Positions 29,251 through 37,687 of a stretch of DNA of 64,000 nucleotides are shown piece after piece. Origin of the DNA: Marinobacterium sedimentorum. GTDB lineage: Bacteria; Pseudomonadota; Gammaproteobacteria; Pseudomonadales; Balneatricaceae. The notes beneath the pieces are model-generated. The model ran no database searches, had not been told where the DNA came from, and saw only the letters and a program-made list of their open reading frames with translations. The position numbers and the translations under genes were made by a program. The stretch covers positions 101,533 through 165,532 of the forward strand of contig NZ_JALDYX010000009.1 of assembly GCF_024267675.1 (NCBI RefSeq), in the 5' to 3' direction. The first letter of the stretch is position 1; the number at the start of each line of letters is the position of its first letter.

Positions 29251-29883
29251 ATGGATCTTGGCTTTTTTTCAGTACAGGCGAATGTCGCGAGTCGGTGGGC
29301 GCGCCTGCTGTCGGAGTATCAGGTACGCCAACTGCAGGCTAAAGAACTGGCAGAAGGGCTGTCGGGCGGTTTGATATTGTTGCATCTGGATTCGGTGGCG
29401 CCGGAAATGCGCCGTGAGCTGATACAGGGGCTGGAGTCCAAACAGCAGCTGTTCGTGATTATGGCGGACCGTCCGCAGAATGATGAAGGTATTCGGTTGC
29501 TGGCGCAGGGCGCCCGCGGCTACGCCAGTACATTTATTACCGGCTCCCTTTTGCAGCAGTTGCTTGAAACTGTATGGCGTGGTGATATCTGGGCCACGCC
29601 TTCTGTGATGCAGCAATTGGTTAAACGCCTGTTAAATGGTCACCCTTCGGCCTTATTGTCAGTGCAGTCTGAAAAGGTGGGCCTGGCCGCTAATTTGAGT
29701 GAGCGGGAGCAGCAGGTGTTGGATATACTGATGGCGGGTGCGTCTAACAAGCAGATCGCCAGGGAATTACAGATCACGGAGCGAACTGTAAAAGCGCATA
29801 TAAGCGCCATATTAAGGAAGACTGGAGCCGGAGATCGGGTTTCTCTGATTCTGATGGCGCAGGAACGACATGCAATTCATTGA
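29251..29883 (+). CDS. LuxR-family regulator with a pseudo-receiver domain
   Basis: A 210-residue protein. The C-terminal ~60 residues form a LuxR-type helix-turn-helix (LSEREQQVLDILMAGASNKQIAREL...TVKAHISAILRKTG). The N-terminal ~120 residues look like a response-regulator receiver, but the phospho-acceptor position reads LLHLDS where LLDL is expected, and the conserved Lys is not visible. Phosphorylation control is therefore doubtful. It begins 1 base after the LapC-like stop and lies inside the secretion operon, so it probably regulates this locus or its adhesin. Confidence 0.8.
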   Translation: MDLGFFSVQANVASRWARLLSEYQVRQLQAKELAEGLSGGLILLHLDSVAPEMRRELIQGLESKQQLFVIMADRPQNDEGIRLLAQGARGYASTFITGSLLQQLLETVWRGDIWATPSVMQQLVKRLLNGHPSALLSVQSEKVGLAANLSEREQQVLDILMAGASNKQIARELQITERTVKAHISAILRKTGAGDRVSLILMAQERHAIH

Positions 29884-29920
29884 ACGCTAGGCGTAAGTCG
29901 CTGCTAGGGAGATTCGCAAG

Positions 29921-31273
29921 ATGATAAAAAAGACAGGTGTATTGTTGAGTCTGGTAATTGCCTCGGCAATTCAGGTGGCCCAGGCGGCTCCGCTGGAGCA
30001 GGTGGTGGCTGAGGCCATGCTACAGAATCCGGAAGTGGCGGCGGCAATCAATGCCAAGCGCGCAGTCGCCGAAGAAGTGCGTGAAGCTGTGGGGGGGCGT
30101 TACCCGGATATCGACCTGTTGCTGGGTGTGGGCTATGAGTGGACCGACAGTCCGACGACCCGTAGTGCCGAAGGCGCGGCGGGTGACGGCGACAAGGACA
30201 TGTGGCGTAAAGAGGCGACGCTGAATTTCCGCCACATGCTGTTTGATGGTCTGGCTACTGAGAGCGAAGTGCAGCGTCAGGAAGCGAGACTGCGTTCGGC
30301 CGACGCCCGCGTGCGTGAAGTGGCTGAACAGTTTGCGCTGGATACGACCCGTACCTATCTTGAGCTGATTCGGCGCCAGGAGCTGTTGCGCCTGTCCAAG
30401 GAAACGCTGTATAACCATGTCCGGATCTATGGTCAGATCCGCAAGCGTTCCGAGTCGGGCCTTGGCAGCCTGTCATCGAACCAGCAGGCTGAAAGCCGTC
30501 TGGCACTGGCCGAAGTCAACGTGCTGGCCGCGGACAACAACCTGCGTGACGCCAAGGCCAACTACATCCGCGTGGTGGGTGCTGAGCCGCCGGCGCAGTT
30601 TGAAGTTCCGATGGGGCTGAATATGCCGGCGAGCCTCGATCAGGCGTTGGAACAGGCGGCGGCGAATCAGCCCACGCTGCAACTGGCGGCATCCGATATC
30701 GAAGCGGCCAGGGCACAGTATGAAGCGGCTTACAGCCGTCGTTTGCCGACCTTCCATTTTGAAATGGAGCGCACCTTCTACAACGACATCGACGGTGTTG
30801 GCGGCGACAACGAAGACTTCACCGCCATGCTGCGTCTGCGCTACAACCTCTATAACGGTGGTTCAGACGACGCCCGTCTGCGCAAAACCCAGTATCAGAT
30901 CCACGAAGCTGAAGAGATCCGCAACAGTGCCGATCGTCAGGTGGTGCAGAGTCTCGGCCTGTCCTGGAACGCCTATGAGATTCTGGGTCAGCAGGTGAAA
31001 TTCCTCGAGCAGTACGTGGCCTCAGCGGAGAAAACCCGCGATTCGTACCAGAAGCAGTTTGATATCGGCCAGCGTTCCCTGCTCGATTTGCTGGATACCG
31101 AAAATGAGGTTTTCTCGGCCAAGAATACCCTCACAGACTCCACGTTCGATTACCTGATTGCTCAGTATCGGGTCATCAATGGTACCGGTCAGTTGCTCAG
31201 TGCGCTTGATGTATCCCTGCCGCAGGACGGGGCCATGATGGACTCAACCGAGATGGCGGGCACCAATCCTTAA
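29921..31273 (+). CDS. TolC-family outer-membrane channel, LapE-like
   Basis: A 450-residue protein with a Sec signal peptide (MIKKTGVLLSLVIASAIQVAQA, cleavage probably after AQA) and two OEP repeats rich in long helices. The DLL/GYEW, NLRDAKANYIRVVG and GQRSLLDLLDTENEVFSAK blocks are typical of the AggA/LapE branch. It would form the outer-membrane exit channel of the type I system encoded just upstream. It is the last gene of the operon, followed by a promoter and a terminator-like hairpin. Confidence 0.92.
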   Translation: MIKKTGVLLSLVIASAIQVAQAAPLEQVVAEAMLQNPEVAAAINAKRAVAEEVREAVGGRYPDIDLLLGVGYEWTDSPTTRSAEGAAGDGDKDMWRKEATLNFRHMLFDGLATESEVQRQEARLRSADARVREVAEQFALDTTRTYLELIRRQELLRLSKETLYNHVRIYGQIRKRSESGLGSLSSNQQAESRLALAEVNVLAADNNLRDAKANYIRVVGAEPPAQFEVPMGLNMPASLDQALEQAAANQPTLQLAASDIEAARAQYEAAYSRRLPTFHFEMERTFYNDIDGVGGDNEDFTAMLRLRYNLYNGGSDDARLRKTQYQIHEAEEIRNSADRQVVQSLGLSWNAYEILGQQVKFLEQYVASAEKTRDSYQKQFDIGQRSLLDLLDTENEVFSAKNTLTDSTFDYLIAQYRVINGTGQLLSALDVSLPQDGAMMDSTEMAGTNP

Positions 31274-31283
31274 CCGGGCGGGT

Positions 31284-31312
31284 TTGCATCTGTTCAGGTG
31301 GCTGGATAAAAT
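31284..31312 (+). promoter_or_regulatory. Sigma-70-type promoter ahead of the mevalonate operon, within an inverted repeat
   Basis: TTGCAT (31284-31289), a 17-base spacer, then TAAAAT (31307-31312). An inverted repeat, TGTTCAGG (31291-31298) and CCTGAACA (31321-31328), brackets the -10 hexamer and the expected start point, as an operator would. No experimental support; assigned by eye. Confidence 0.5.
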
Positions 31313-31340
31313 CCGCGCTGCCTGAACATTCTTAGAGCTC

Positions 31341-31366
31341 AAGGGTTGCATGGCGCAACCCTTTTT
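31341..31366 (+). terminator. Terminator-like hairpin between the LapE-like gene and mvaA (possible attenuator)
   Basis: A perfect 9-bp stem, AAGGGTTGC/GCAACCCTT, with a 5-base loop and a T run (31362-31366). It should end the secretion operon. It also lies about 30 bases downstream of the promoter at 31284-31312, so transcripts for mvaA would have to read through it. An in-frame ATG (31350) sits in the loop and is an unlikely start for mvaA. Confidence 0.8.
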
Positions 31367-31388
31367 AATTGGTGCGGCATCCTCCTTT

Positions 31389-32423
31389 ATGAAAGCACAC
31401 AAGATCCAACAGGCCCCCATACCGATGCGTTCGGTGGGGCCCATTCGGCTCACGGGCCATCTGCTTGACGAGAAAGTGTGGGTGCCGCTGGCGACCTACG
31501 AAACGCCGCTGTGGCACTCCGTAGGGCGCGGTGCGCGTATTTCAGTGTTGGCTGGTGGCATCAAGACGTCGGTGATTGATGAGCGCATGAGCCGCTCCAT
31601 CTTGCTGGAAGCGGATGATGCCTGGGCCGCGCACCAGGCGTTGCTGTCGATCAAGAGCCGGCGCGATGCCATGAATGAGGTGGTTGGCCTCTCCAGCCGT
31701 TTTGCACAGCTGATCGACATGCATTCCCAGATTGTCGCCAATCTGATCTACCTGCGCCTCGAGTTCACCACCGGTGACGCTTCGGGTCACAATATGGTCA
31801 CCAATGCCGCCGACAAGCTGATTCCCTGGATCCTGTCTGAGTATCCGGAGTTGCGTTACTCCTCGATCTCGGCCAATTACTGCTCCGACAAGAAGGCTAC
31901 GGCGGTCAATGGCATTCTGGGTCGCGGCAAGTATGTGGTGACTGAAATCCTGATCCCGCGGGACCTGTGCGAGCGCAAGCTGCACACCACGCCGGAAAAG
32001 GTGGTCGATCTTAATATCAAGAAAAATCTGATCGGCACCCTGATCGCGGGTGGTTTGCGCAGTGCCAATGCGCACTACGCCAATATGCTGCTGGCGTTCT
32101 ACCTGGCCACCGGTCAGGACGCCGCCAATATCATCGAGGGCTCTCAGGGGGTGGTGCACGCCGAGGTGCGCGATGGTGACCTGTATTTCTCCTGTACTCT
32201 GCCCAATCTGATCGTCGGTACCGTGGGTAATGGCAAGGGGCTCGATTTTGTCGAGGAAAACCTGCGCCTGCTCGGCTGCAAGGAAGACCGCGACCCGGGT
32301 GCCAATGCCCGCCGGCTTGCGGCCATCTGTGGCGCGACCGTGCTCTGTGGCGAGCTGTCCCTGCTGGCGGCACAAACCAACCCGGGTGAGCTGATGGCCG
32401 CTCATCTCAAGCTGGAGCGATAA
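31389..32423 (+). CDS. mvaA: Hydroxymethylglutaryl-CoA reductase (Paracoccus-type short form)
   Basis: A 344-residue enzyme reducing HMG-CoA to mevalonate. Catalytic residues are visible: Glu in PLATYETPLW, Asp in TTGDASGHNMVT, Lys in CSDKKATAVN, and the C-terminal His in ELMAAHLKLER. It lacks the N-terminal ENVIG-containing region of longer enzymes, as does the ~340-residue MvaA of Paracoccus zeaxanthinifaciens, which it resembles closely from memory. ATG 31389 gives that N-terminus; ATG 31350 is inside a terminator loop. It is the first gene of the operon; its TAATG overlaps idi by one base. Confidence 0.92.
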   Translation: MKAHKIQQAPIPMRSVGPIRLTGHLLDEKVWVPLATYETPLWHSVGRGARISVLAGGIKTSVIDERMSRSILLEADDAWAAHQALLSIKSRRDAMNEVVGLSSRFAQLIDMHSQIVANLIYLRLEFTTGDASGHNMVTNAADKLIPWILSEYPELRYSSISANYCSDKKATAVNGILGRGKYVVTEILIPRDLCERKLHTTPEKVVDLNIKKNLIGTLIAGGLRSANAHYANMLLAFYLATGQDAANIIEGSQGVVHAEVRDGDLYFSCTLPNLIVGTVGNGKGLDFVEENLRLLGCKEDRDPGANARRLAAICGATVLCGELSLLAAQTNPGELMAAHLKLER

Positions 32424-33454
32424 TGTCGGACCCGACAAACGAGCGCAAGATAGAGCATATCAGGGCCATCGAAAAGGACCCGGCGATCGAGCGGGGAGGG
32501 GCCTGGTTTGATCGCATTCACCTGCGCCACCGGGCGCTGCCGAACCTGGATCTGGCGGCAATCGACAGCTCCACCACCCTGCTTGGCAAGACTCTCAGCT
32601 TTCCACTGCTGATTTCCTCCATGACCGGCGGTGATCATGCGCTGGTACGCACCATCAATCACAACCTGGCCGAAGCGGCTGAGCGCTGCCAGGTTGCGCT
32701 GGCGGTGGGATCACAGCGGGTTATGTTCACCCAGCCTGAAGCGCGTTCCAGCTTTGAGTTGCGCCACCTGGCGCCGACCACGCTGCTGATGGGCAATGTC
32801 GGTGCTGTGCAGCTGAACTACGGCTTTGATCAGCGCCAGTGTCAGCAAGCCGTGGACTGTCTGGAGGCCGACGCGCTCTATCTGCATCTGAACCCGCTGC
32901 AGGAAGCCATTCAGCCCGAAGGTGATACCAACTTTGCCGGCCTCAGTGAGCGTATTGCCGCACTGGCGGGCTCACTGTCGGTGCCGCTGATTCTCAAGGA
33001 AGTGGGCTGTGGCCTGGCGCCGGAGGATATCGCGGCGGGTCTGGCCTGCGGCATCACCCTGTTTGATGTGGCCGGCAGTGGCGGTACCTCATGGAGCCGG
33101 ATCGAGTACCATCGCTGCACGGGTGGGGAAGATCCCACCGGGCTGCGTTTTCAGGACTGGGGGACGCCCACGCCGCTGGCATTGCAGCTTGCCCAACCCT
33201 ATGCAGACCGCGCCACCCTGATCGCCAGTGGCGGTCTTAGAGATGGGATTGATATGGTGAAATCTGTTATACTCGGCGGCTCTTTGTGCGGCCTGGCCGC
33301 GCCCTTTCTGCGCCCTGCGATGGAGTCTGCGGATGCCGTGGTTGCCGTTATCGAACAGCTGCGCAGAGAGTTTAGAATTGCCATGTTTCTGCTGGGAACT
33401 CCGGATATCGCGTCGTTGTTCAGGAACCAGAATCTGCTTCTTGAAGAACGTTGA
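32423..33454 (+). CDS. idi: Isopentenyl-diphosphate delta-isomerase, type 2 (FMN-dependent)
   Basis: A 343-residue type 2 isomerase with a TIM-barrel flavoprotein fold. Blocks seen: SFPLLISSMTGG (substrate/FMN loop), AVGSQRVMF, LHLNPLQEAIQPEGD, the FMN-phosphate-binding VAGSGGTSW, and ASGGLRDGIDMVKS. It interconverts IPP and DMAPP. It is unrelated to the metal-dependent type 1 Idi. It is the second gene in the operon, coupled to mvaA. Confidence 0.95.
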   Translation: MSDPTNERKIEHIRAIEKDPAIERGGAWFDRIHLRHRALPNLDLAAIDSSTTLLGKTLSFPLLISSMTGGDHALVRTINHNLAEAAERCQVALAVGSQRVMFTQPEARSSFELRHLAPTTLLMGNVGAVQLNYGFDQRQCQQAVDCLEADALYLHLNPLQEAIQPEGDTNFAGLSERIAALAGSLSVPLILKEVGCGLAPEDIAAGLACGITLFDVAGSGGTSWSRIEYHRCTGGEDPTGLRFQDWGTPTPLALQLAQPYADRATLIASGGLRDGIDMVKSVILGGSLCGLAAPFLRPAMESADAVVAVIEQLRREFRIAMFLLGTPDIASLFRNQNLLLEER

Positions 33455-33469
33455 GGAACACAACCACTT

Positions 33470-34636
33470 ATGTCAGTCGGTATTGATGAAATCAGTTTCT
33501 ATACCTCGAACTATTTCCTGGATCTGCGCACTCTGGCCGAGGCCCAGCAGACAGATCCGGAGAAGTACTACGTTGGTATAGGACAGGAAAAAATGGCCAT
33601 GGCCGCGCCGGACGAAGACATCGTCACCATGGCGGCCAATGCGGCAATGCCCCTGGTGGCAGAAGGCGCCGGTGAGAGCGTAACAACGCTGCTGTTTGCG
33701 ACCGAAACCGGTATCGACCAGTCCAAGGCCGCGGGGGTCTATGTACACCGCCTGCTGGGGCTGTCGTCGAACTGTCGCGTGGTTGAGCTGAAACAGGCCT
33801 GCTACAGCGCCACGGCTGCAATCCAGATGGCCTGTGCCCTGGTGGCACGCCGGCCTGACACCAAGGTGCTGGTGGTAGCGTCCGATGTTGCGCGTTACGA
33901 CCTGAATACACCGGGTGAGGCAACTCAGGGCTGCGGCGCCGTTGCCATGATGGTCAGTGCCAATCCGCGGCTGGTGGAAATTGACCCGGAAGTCGGCAAT
34001 TACACCGAGGATGTGATGGACTTCTGGCGGCCCAACTACCGCAGTACGGCGCTGGTCGATGGCAAGTATTCGACCAAGATCTATCTCAAATCGCTGAAAA
34101 AGGCCTGGGAGAATTTCCGCACTGCCAGCTCACTGGTGTTCACTGACTTCGGTCATTTCTGTTACCACCTGCCGTTTGGACGCATGGCGCAGAAGGCGCA
34201 TCAGCATCTGGCCAAACTGAACAAGTGCGCGCTCAATGCAGAAGAGCTGGACGGGCAGATCGAGGACACGCTGCTGTATAACCGTGCCATCGGCAACAGC
34301 TATACCGCCTCCATGTACATTGGTCTGGCATCGCTGCTGGAAAACTGCCAGCAGAATCTGGCGGGTCAGCGCATCGGTTTTTTCAGTTACGGCTCTGGCT
34401 GTGTGGCGGAATTTTTCTCCGGCCGGGTGATGGAAGGGTATGAGCGCTGGTTGCACCGCGATCAGCACCGCCAGTTGCTGGATGCGCGCCAGGAACTCAG
34501 CTACGAAGAATACCTGCAGCTGTATCGTTATCCCGATCCCCGTGACGGTGAGCACCACGATATCCCGGCGACCACCACCGGGCGCTTCCGTCTGGCGGCC
34601 ATTTCTCACCACAAGCGCGAATACGTTGTGTGCTAA
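33470..34636 (+). CDS. mvaS: Hydroxymethylglutaryl-CoA synthase
   Basis: A 388-residue thiolase-fold enzyme condensing acetyl-CoA with acetoacetyl-CoA. The catalytic Glu is in AGESVTTLLFATETG, the nucleophilic Cys in ELKQACYSATAA (about residue 110), and the catalytic His in FTDFGHFCYHLPFGRMAQKAH. The bacterial length of about 390 residues is normal. The protein corresponds to hcs of the Paracoccus operon. Its 3' end overlaps the next start by 7 bases. Confidence 0.95.
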   Translation: MSVGIDEISFYTSNYFLDLRTLAEAQQTDPEKYYVGIGQEKMAMAAPDEDIVTMAANAAMPLVAEGAGESVTTLLFATETGIDQSKAAGVYVHRLLGLSSNCRVVELKQACYSATAAIQMACALVARRPDTKVLVVASDVARYDLNTPGEATQGCGAVAMMVSANPRLVEIDPEVGNYTEDVMDFWRPNYRSTALVDGKYSTKIYLKSLKKAWENFRTASSLVFTDFGHFCYHLPFGRMAQKAHQHLAKLNKCALNAEELDGQIEDTLLYNRAIGNSYTASMYIGLASLLENCQQNLAGQRIGFFSYGSGCVAEFFSGRVMEGYERWLHRDQHRQLLDARQELSYEEYLQLYRYPDPRDGEHHDIPATTTGRFRLAAISHHKREYVVC

Positions 34637-35634
34637 AGCAGGTTTGCGCCCCCGGCAAGATCATCATCAGTGGTGAGCACTCTGTCGTATACGGGGCGCC
34701 GGCGCTGGCGCTGGCGGTGGATCGCCAGATGCGCGTCAGTTTTGAACCCGACCGACTGCCCAGGTTAAGCTGGCAGACCCATGAGAAGACCCATGTTCTG
34801 GGCTTCGACAAGTTCCATTCCCTGCGTACCCGGCTGGACTCCTACTTCGAGCGCTATCTGCGCGGCGAACTGTCCATCGGTCAGATCCTGAAAAAACCCG
34901 CCGAGCTCGTATTCTACGCCGTGGACATGGCGCGCCTGCTGTCGGGCCTGGAGCATCTGCATGGCGGGCGGGTGAAGATCGATTCCGATATTCCCATTGG
35001 CGCCGGCATGGGCTCATCCGCGGCCTTGATCGCCTCGCTGTTAAAACTCTTTGGCGAGTTCGACGATATTGAGGCGCTGGTGCAGCAGGTGCGTCACTGC
35101 GAGCGCCTGCAGCATGGTCAGGGCAGTGCCATTGATGCGGCGGCGGTCTGCCACGGCGGGCTGGTGAAGGTACGCGAGGGTACAGTCAGCCGCCTGCCGC
35201 TGGCTGAGCAGGGTCTGGGGGAGGGCTGGTTCTGGCTGTTTACCGGCACGCCGGCTGCAAGTACCGGTGCCTGCGTTGATCGCGTGCGCCGCAACTTTGC
35301 AGGCTCCGCCATCTGGCATGATTTTGCCGCTGTGACCGATCATGTAGAGCAGGCCCTGCTGCGCGGTGAGTCGCTGGTCGATCCGGTGCGGGAGAATCAC
35401 CGATTGCTGACACGTATTGGCGTAGTGCCGGCACCCCTGGTGCGACTCGCCGAGCAGGTGGAGCAGTGCGGCGGGGCGGCCAAGGTGTGTGGTGCCGGTT
35501 CCGTATCAGGGGATCAGGGCGGGCTCATGCTGCTGTGGTTGCCAGAGGGGTCGCCGGACAGGCTGAATCTGGCACCGGACTGGCGCTGGGGCAAACTGAA
35601 GGAAGATCGCCAGGGCGTGCGCTGGCTGTCCTGA
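34630..35634 (+). CDS. mvk: Mevalonate kinase
   Basis: A 334-residue GHMP kinase. Motif 1 is CAPGKIIISGEHSVVYGAPALA at the N-terminus, motif 2 the ATP-phosphate loop PIGAGMGSSAA (about residue 122), and motif 3 GGAAKVCGAGSVSGDQGG near the C-terminus. It starts at GTG 34630, overlapping mvaS. The match to Mvk of the Paracoccus-type operon and its position support mevalonate, and not phosphomevalonate, as substrate. Confidence 0.85.
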   Translation: MLKQVCAPGKIIISGEHSVVYGAPALALAVDRQMRVSFEPDRLPRLSWQTHEKTHVLGFDKFHSLRTRLDSYFERYLRGELSIGQILKKPAELVFYAVDMARLLSGLEHLHGGRVKIDSDIPIGAGMGSSAALIASLLKLFGEFDDIEALVQQVRHCERLQHGQGSAIDAAAVCHGGLVKVREGTVSRLPLAEQGLGEGWFWLFTGTPAASTGACVDRVRRNFAGSAIWHDFAAVTDHVEQALLRGESLVDPVRENHRLLTRIGVVPAPLVRLAEQVEQCGGAAKVCGAGSVSGDQGGLMLLWLPEGSPDRLNLAPDWRWGKLKEDRQGVRWLS

Positions 35635-35683
35635 ACTTGAATGCATGATCGGGCTAGCGCCGCAGAGGAACAGGGGGACGGAC

Positions 35684-36622
35684 ATGAGTGAATGGACAAC
35701 GATCAAGGTCTGCGCGCCCGGCAGCATTATGGTCATGGGCGAGCACGCGGTACTGTTCGGCCACAGGGCGATCGCCTGTGCGGTGAACCGCTTTATGCAC
35801 CTGCAACTGGTGCGGCGCAAGGATCGCCAGGTGCATGTGCGCTCCGCGCTGGGCACTGTGAGCGGTACTCTGGATGCACTGCCCCTGGATGAAAACCTCA
35901 GCTTTGTACTGGCCACCATTGGCCTGTTCGCCGAGCGCCTGCCGTGCGGCTTCGAGCTTGATATCCAATCCGAATTTTCCCATACCGTGGGCCTTGGCTC
36001 CTCGGCGGCGGTCACCGCAGCGCTGGTGGCGGCATTGCTGGCCTGTTGCGACCAGAGCACTGAGCCGGACTATGTGTTTGATCAAGCGCTGGCGATAATT
36101 CACCAGGTACAGGGGCGAGGTTCAGGTACCGATCTTGCCGCCAGCGTTTATGGCGGACTGATTGGCTACACTGTGTCACCACGCAGGGTTGACCGCTTGC
36201 CGGGCCTGCCACCGATCAGCCTGTACTACGCCGGCTACAAGACCCGTACGCCCGACGTTCTGGCGTTCGTGGCGCAACAGGCAGCCAGCGGTCTTGAGCC
36301 ATTGCATACTGGACTCTACGAGCTGATGCACCGCAGCACTGTGGCGGCAGAAGTGGCCGTGCGGCAACAGGACTGGCCGCAGCTGGGCAAGCTGATGAAT
36401 ATTTATCAGGGCCTGATGGACGCGCTGGGGGTTAACGACCCGACACTGGCGCAGATGATCTATCGTCTGCGCGCCAACCCTGCCGTCCTGGGGGCCAAGA
36501 TATCCGGTTCAGGGCTTGGTGACTGTGTACTGGCGCTGGGCGAGGATACTGCGCTGGCGGCGGATTTTCAGCCTATCGAGGTGGCGGTCAGCGCTCAGGG
36601 CCTGCGGCTGGAGCGCTACTGA
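35684..36622 (+). CDS. pmk: Phosphomevalonate kinase (Paracoccus-type GHMP kinase)
   Basis: A 312-residue GHMP kinase with CAPGSIMVMGEHAVLFGHRAIA, the ATP loop TVGLGSSAAVTAAL and the C-terminal AKISGSGLGDCVLALG. It does not look like the yeast Erg8 type; it resembles the ~305-residue Pmk of the Paracoccus zeaxanthinifaciens operon, including the RGSGTDLAAS and YYAGYKT segments. On motif alone it could pass for a mevalonate kinase; the operon position and that resemblance decide the call. ATG 35684 has AGGGGG upstream; the frame is open from 35645. Confidence 0.8.
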   Translation: MSEWTTIKVCAPGSIMVMGEHAVLFGHRAIACAVNRFMHLQLVRRKDRQVHVRSALGTVSGTLDALPLDENLSFVLATIGLFAERLPCGFELDIQSEFSHTVGLGSSAAVTAALVAALLACCDQSTEPDYVFDQALAIIHQVQGRGSGTDLAASVYGGLIGYTVSPRRVDRLPGLPPISLYYAGYKTRTPDVLAFVAQQAASGLEPLHTGLYELMHRSTVAAEVAVRQQDWPQLGKLMNIYQGLMDALGVNDPTLAQMIYRLRANPAVLGAKISGSGLGDCVLALGEDTALAADFQPIEVAVSAQGLRLERY

Positions 36623-36676
36623 GGCGGTCCGTGGGCGGCATAATTTTTATCGATAGCGGCAGGAGACGTGCGGCAG

Positions 36677-37687
36677 ATGAGCGGCAAACAGATGATCAGT
36701 AAACAACAGGTCGTACAGGCACATCTTGCGGCTACGCTGACGCCAGGGCCCGAAGCGGAGGCCTTTGCACCGAGCAATATTGCGCTGTGCAAATACTGGG
36801 GCAAGCGCGACGCCGAACTGAACCTGCCGATCAATGCGAGTCTCTCGGTATCACTGGCACACCTGGGAAGCCGCACTCGTCTGATTCTTGCCCCCGATGG
36901 CTGCGACCGGGTCTGGCTCAACGATGCCGAGCAGCCGCTGGACGCTGTTTTTACCCGCAAGCTGCTGGCGTTTGTCGATCTGTTTCGCGCAGGCAGGCCC
37001 CTGCCGGTGCATGTGCATACCCGCAACAATATCCCCACAGCGGCGGGGCTGGCGTCGTCGGCCTCGGGCTTTGCTGCCCTGACGCTGGCACTGGATCAGT
37101 GGCTGGATCTGCAGCTGGAACCGGCGGTGCTGTCGGCCTTTGCCCGCATGGGCAGTGGCAGTGCCTGCCGTTCGCTGTTCGAGGGCTTTGTGCAGTGGGA
37201 CGATGGCGTCCGTGATGATGGCATGGACTCCCACGGTGTACAGCTCCAGGCAAGCTGGCCTGAGTTGCGTATTGGTCTTGTGAAGGTCGCGACCGGTGAA
37301 AAGGCCGTCGACAGCCGCGCCGGCATGAAGCGTACCATCGAAACGGCCCATCTTTATCAGAGCTGGCCGTTACAGGCTGCCGCCGATCTGACCCGACTGC
37401 ACCAGGCCATTGGCGAGAAGGACTTTGCGCTGCTGGGCCAGACGGCCGAGCAGAACGCGCTGTCGATGCATGCCACCATGATCGCATCCTGGCCGCCGCT
37501 GCTGTATTGGACGCCGGACTCGGTGGCCGCCATGCAGCAAGTCTGGCAGTTGCGCCAGCAAGGCCTGGCGGTCTATTTCACCATGGATGCAGGCCCCAAC
37601 CTCAAGCTGCTGTTCGAGGCCGCCGATCAGGCGCCAATCGAGCAGGCATTCCCGGGGCTGGAAGTTGTGGCGCCTTTTCGCGCTTGA
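36677..37687 (+). CDS. mvd: Diphosphomevalonate decarboxylase
   Basis: A 336-residue GHMP-fold enzyme making IPP from mevalonate diphosphate. Visible blocks: SNIALCKYWGKRDAELNLP, NNIPTAAGLASSASGFAAL, MGSGSACRSLFEGFVQW, and the catalytic Asp in FTMDAGPNLK. ATG 36677 is preferred; GTG 36668 sits one base from the AGGAGA ribosome site. Its final TTGA overlaps the polB start codon, so the two are probably translationally coupled. Confidence 0.92.
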   Translation: MSGKQMISKQQVVQAHLAATLTPGPEAEAFAPSNIALCKYWGKRDAELNLPINASLSVSLAHLGSRTRLILAPDGCDRVWLNDAEQPLDAVFTRKLLAFVDLFRAGRPLPVHVHTRNNIPTAAGLASSASGFAALTLALDQWLDLQLEPAVLSAFARMGSGSACRSLFEGFVQWDDGVRDDGMDSHGVQLQASWPELRIGLVKVATGEKAVDSRAGMKRTIETAHLYQSWPLQAAADLTRLHQAIGEKDFALLGQTAEQNALSMHATMIASWPPLLYWTPDSVAAMQQVWQLRQQGLAVYFTMDAGPNLKLLFEAADQAPIEQAFPGLEVVAPFRA

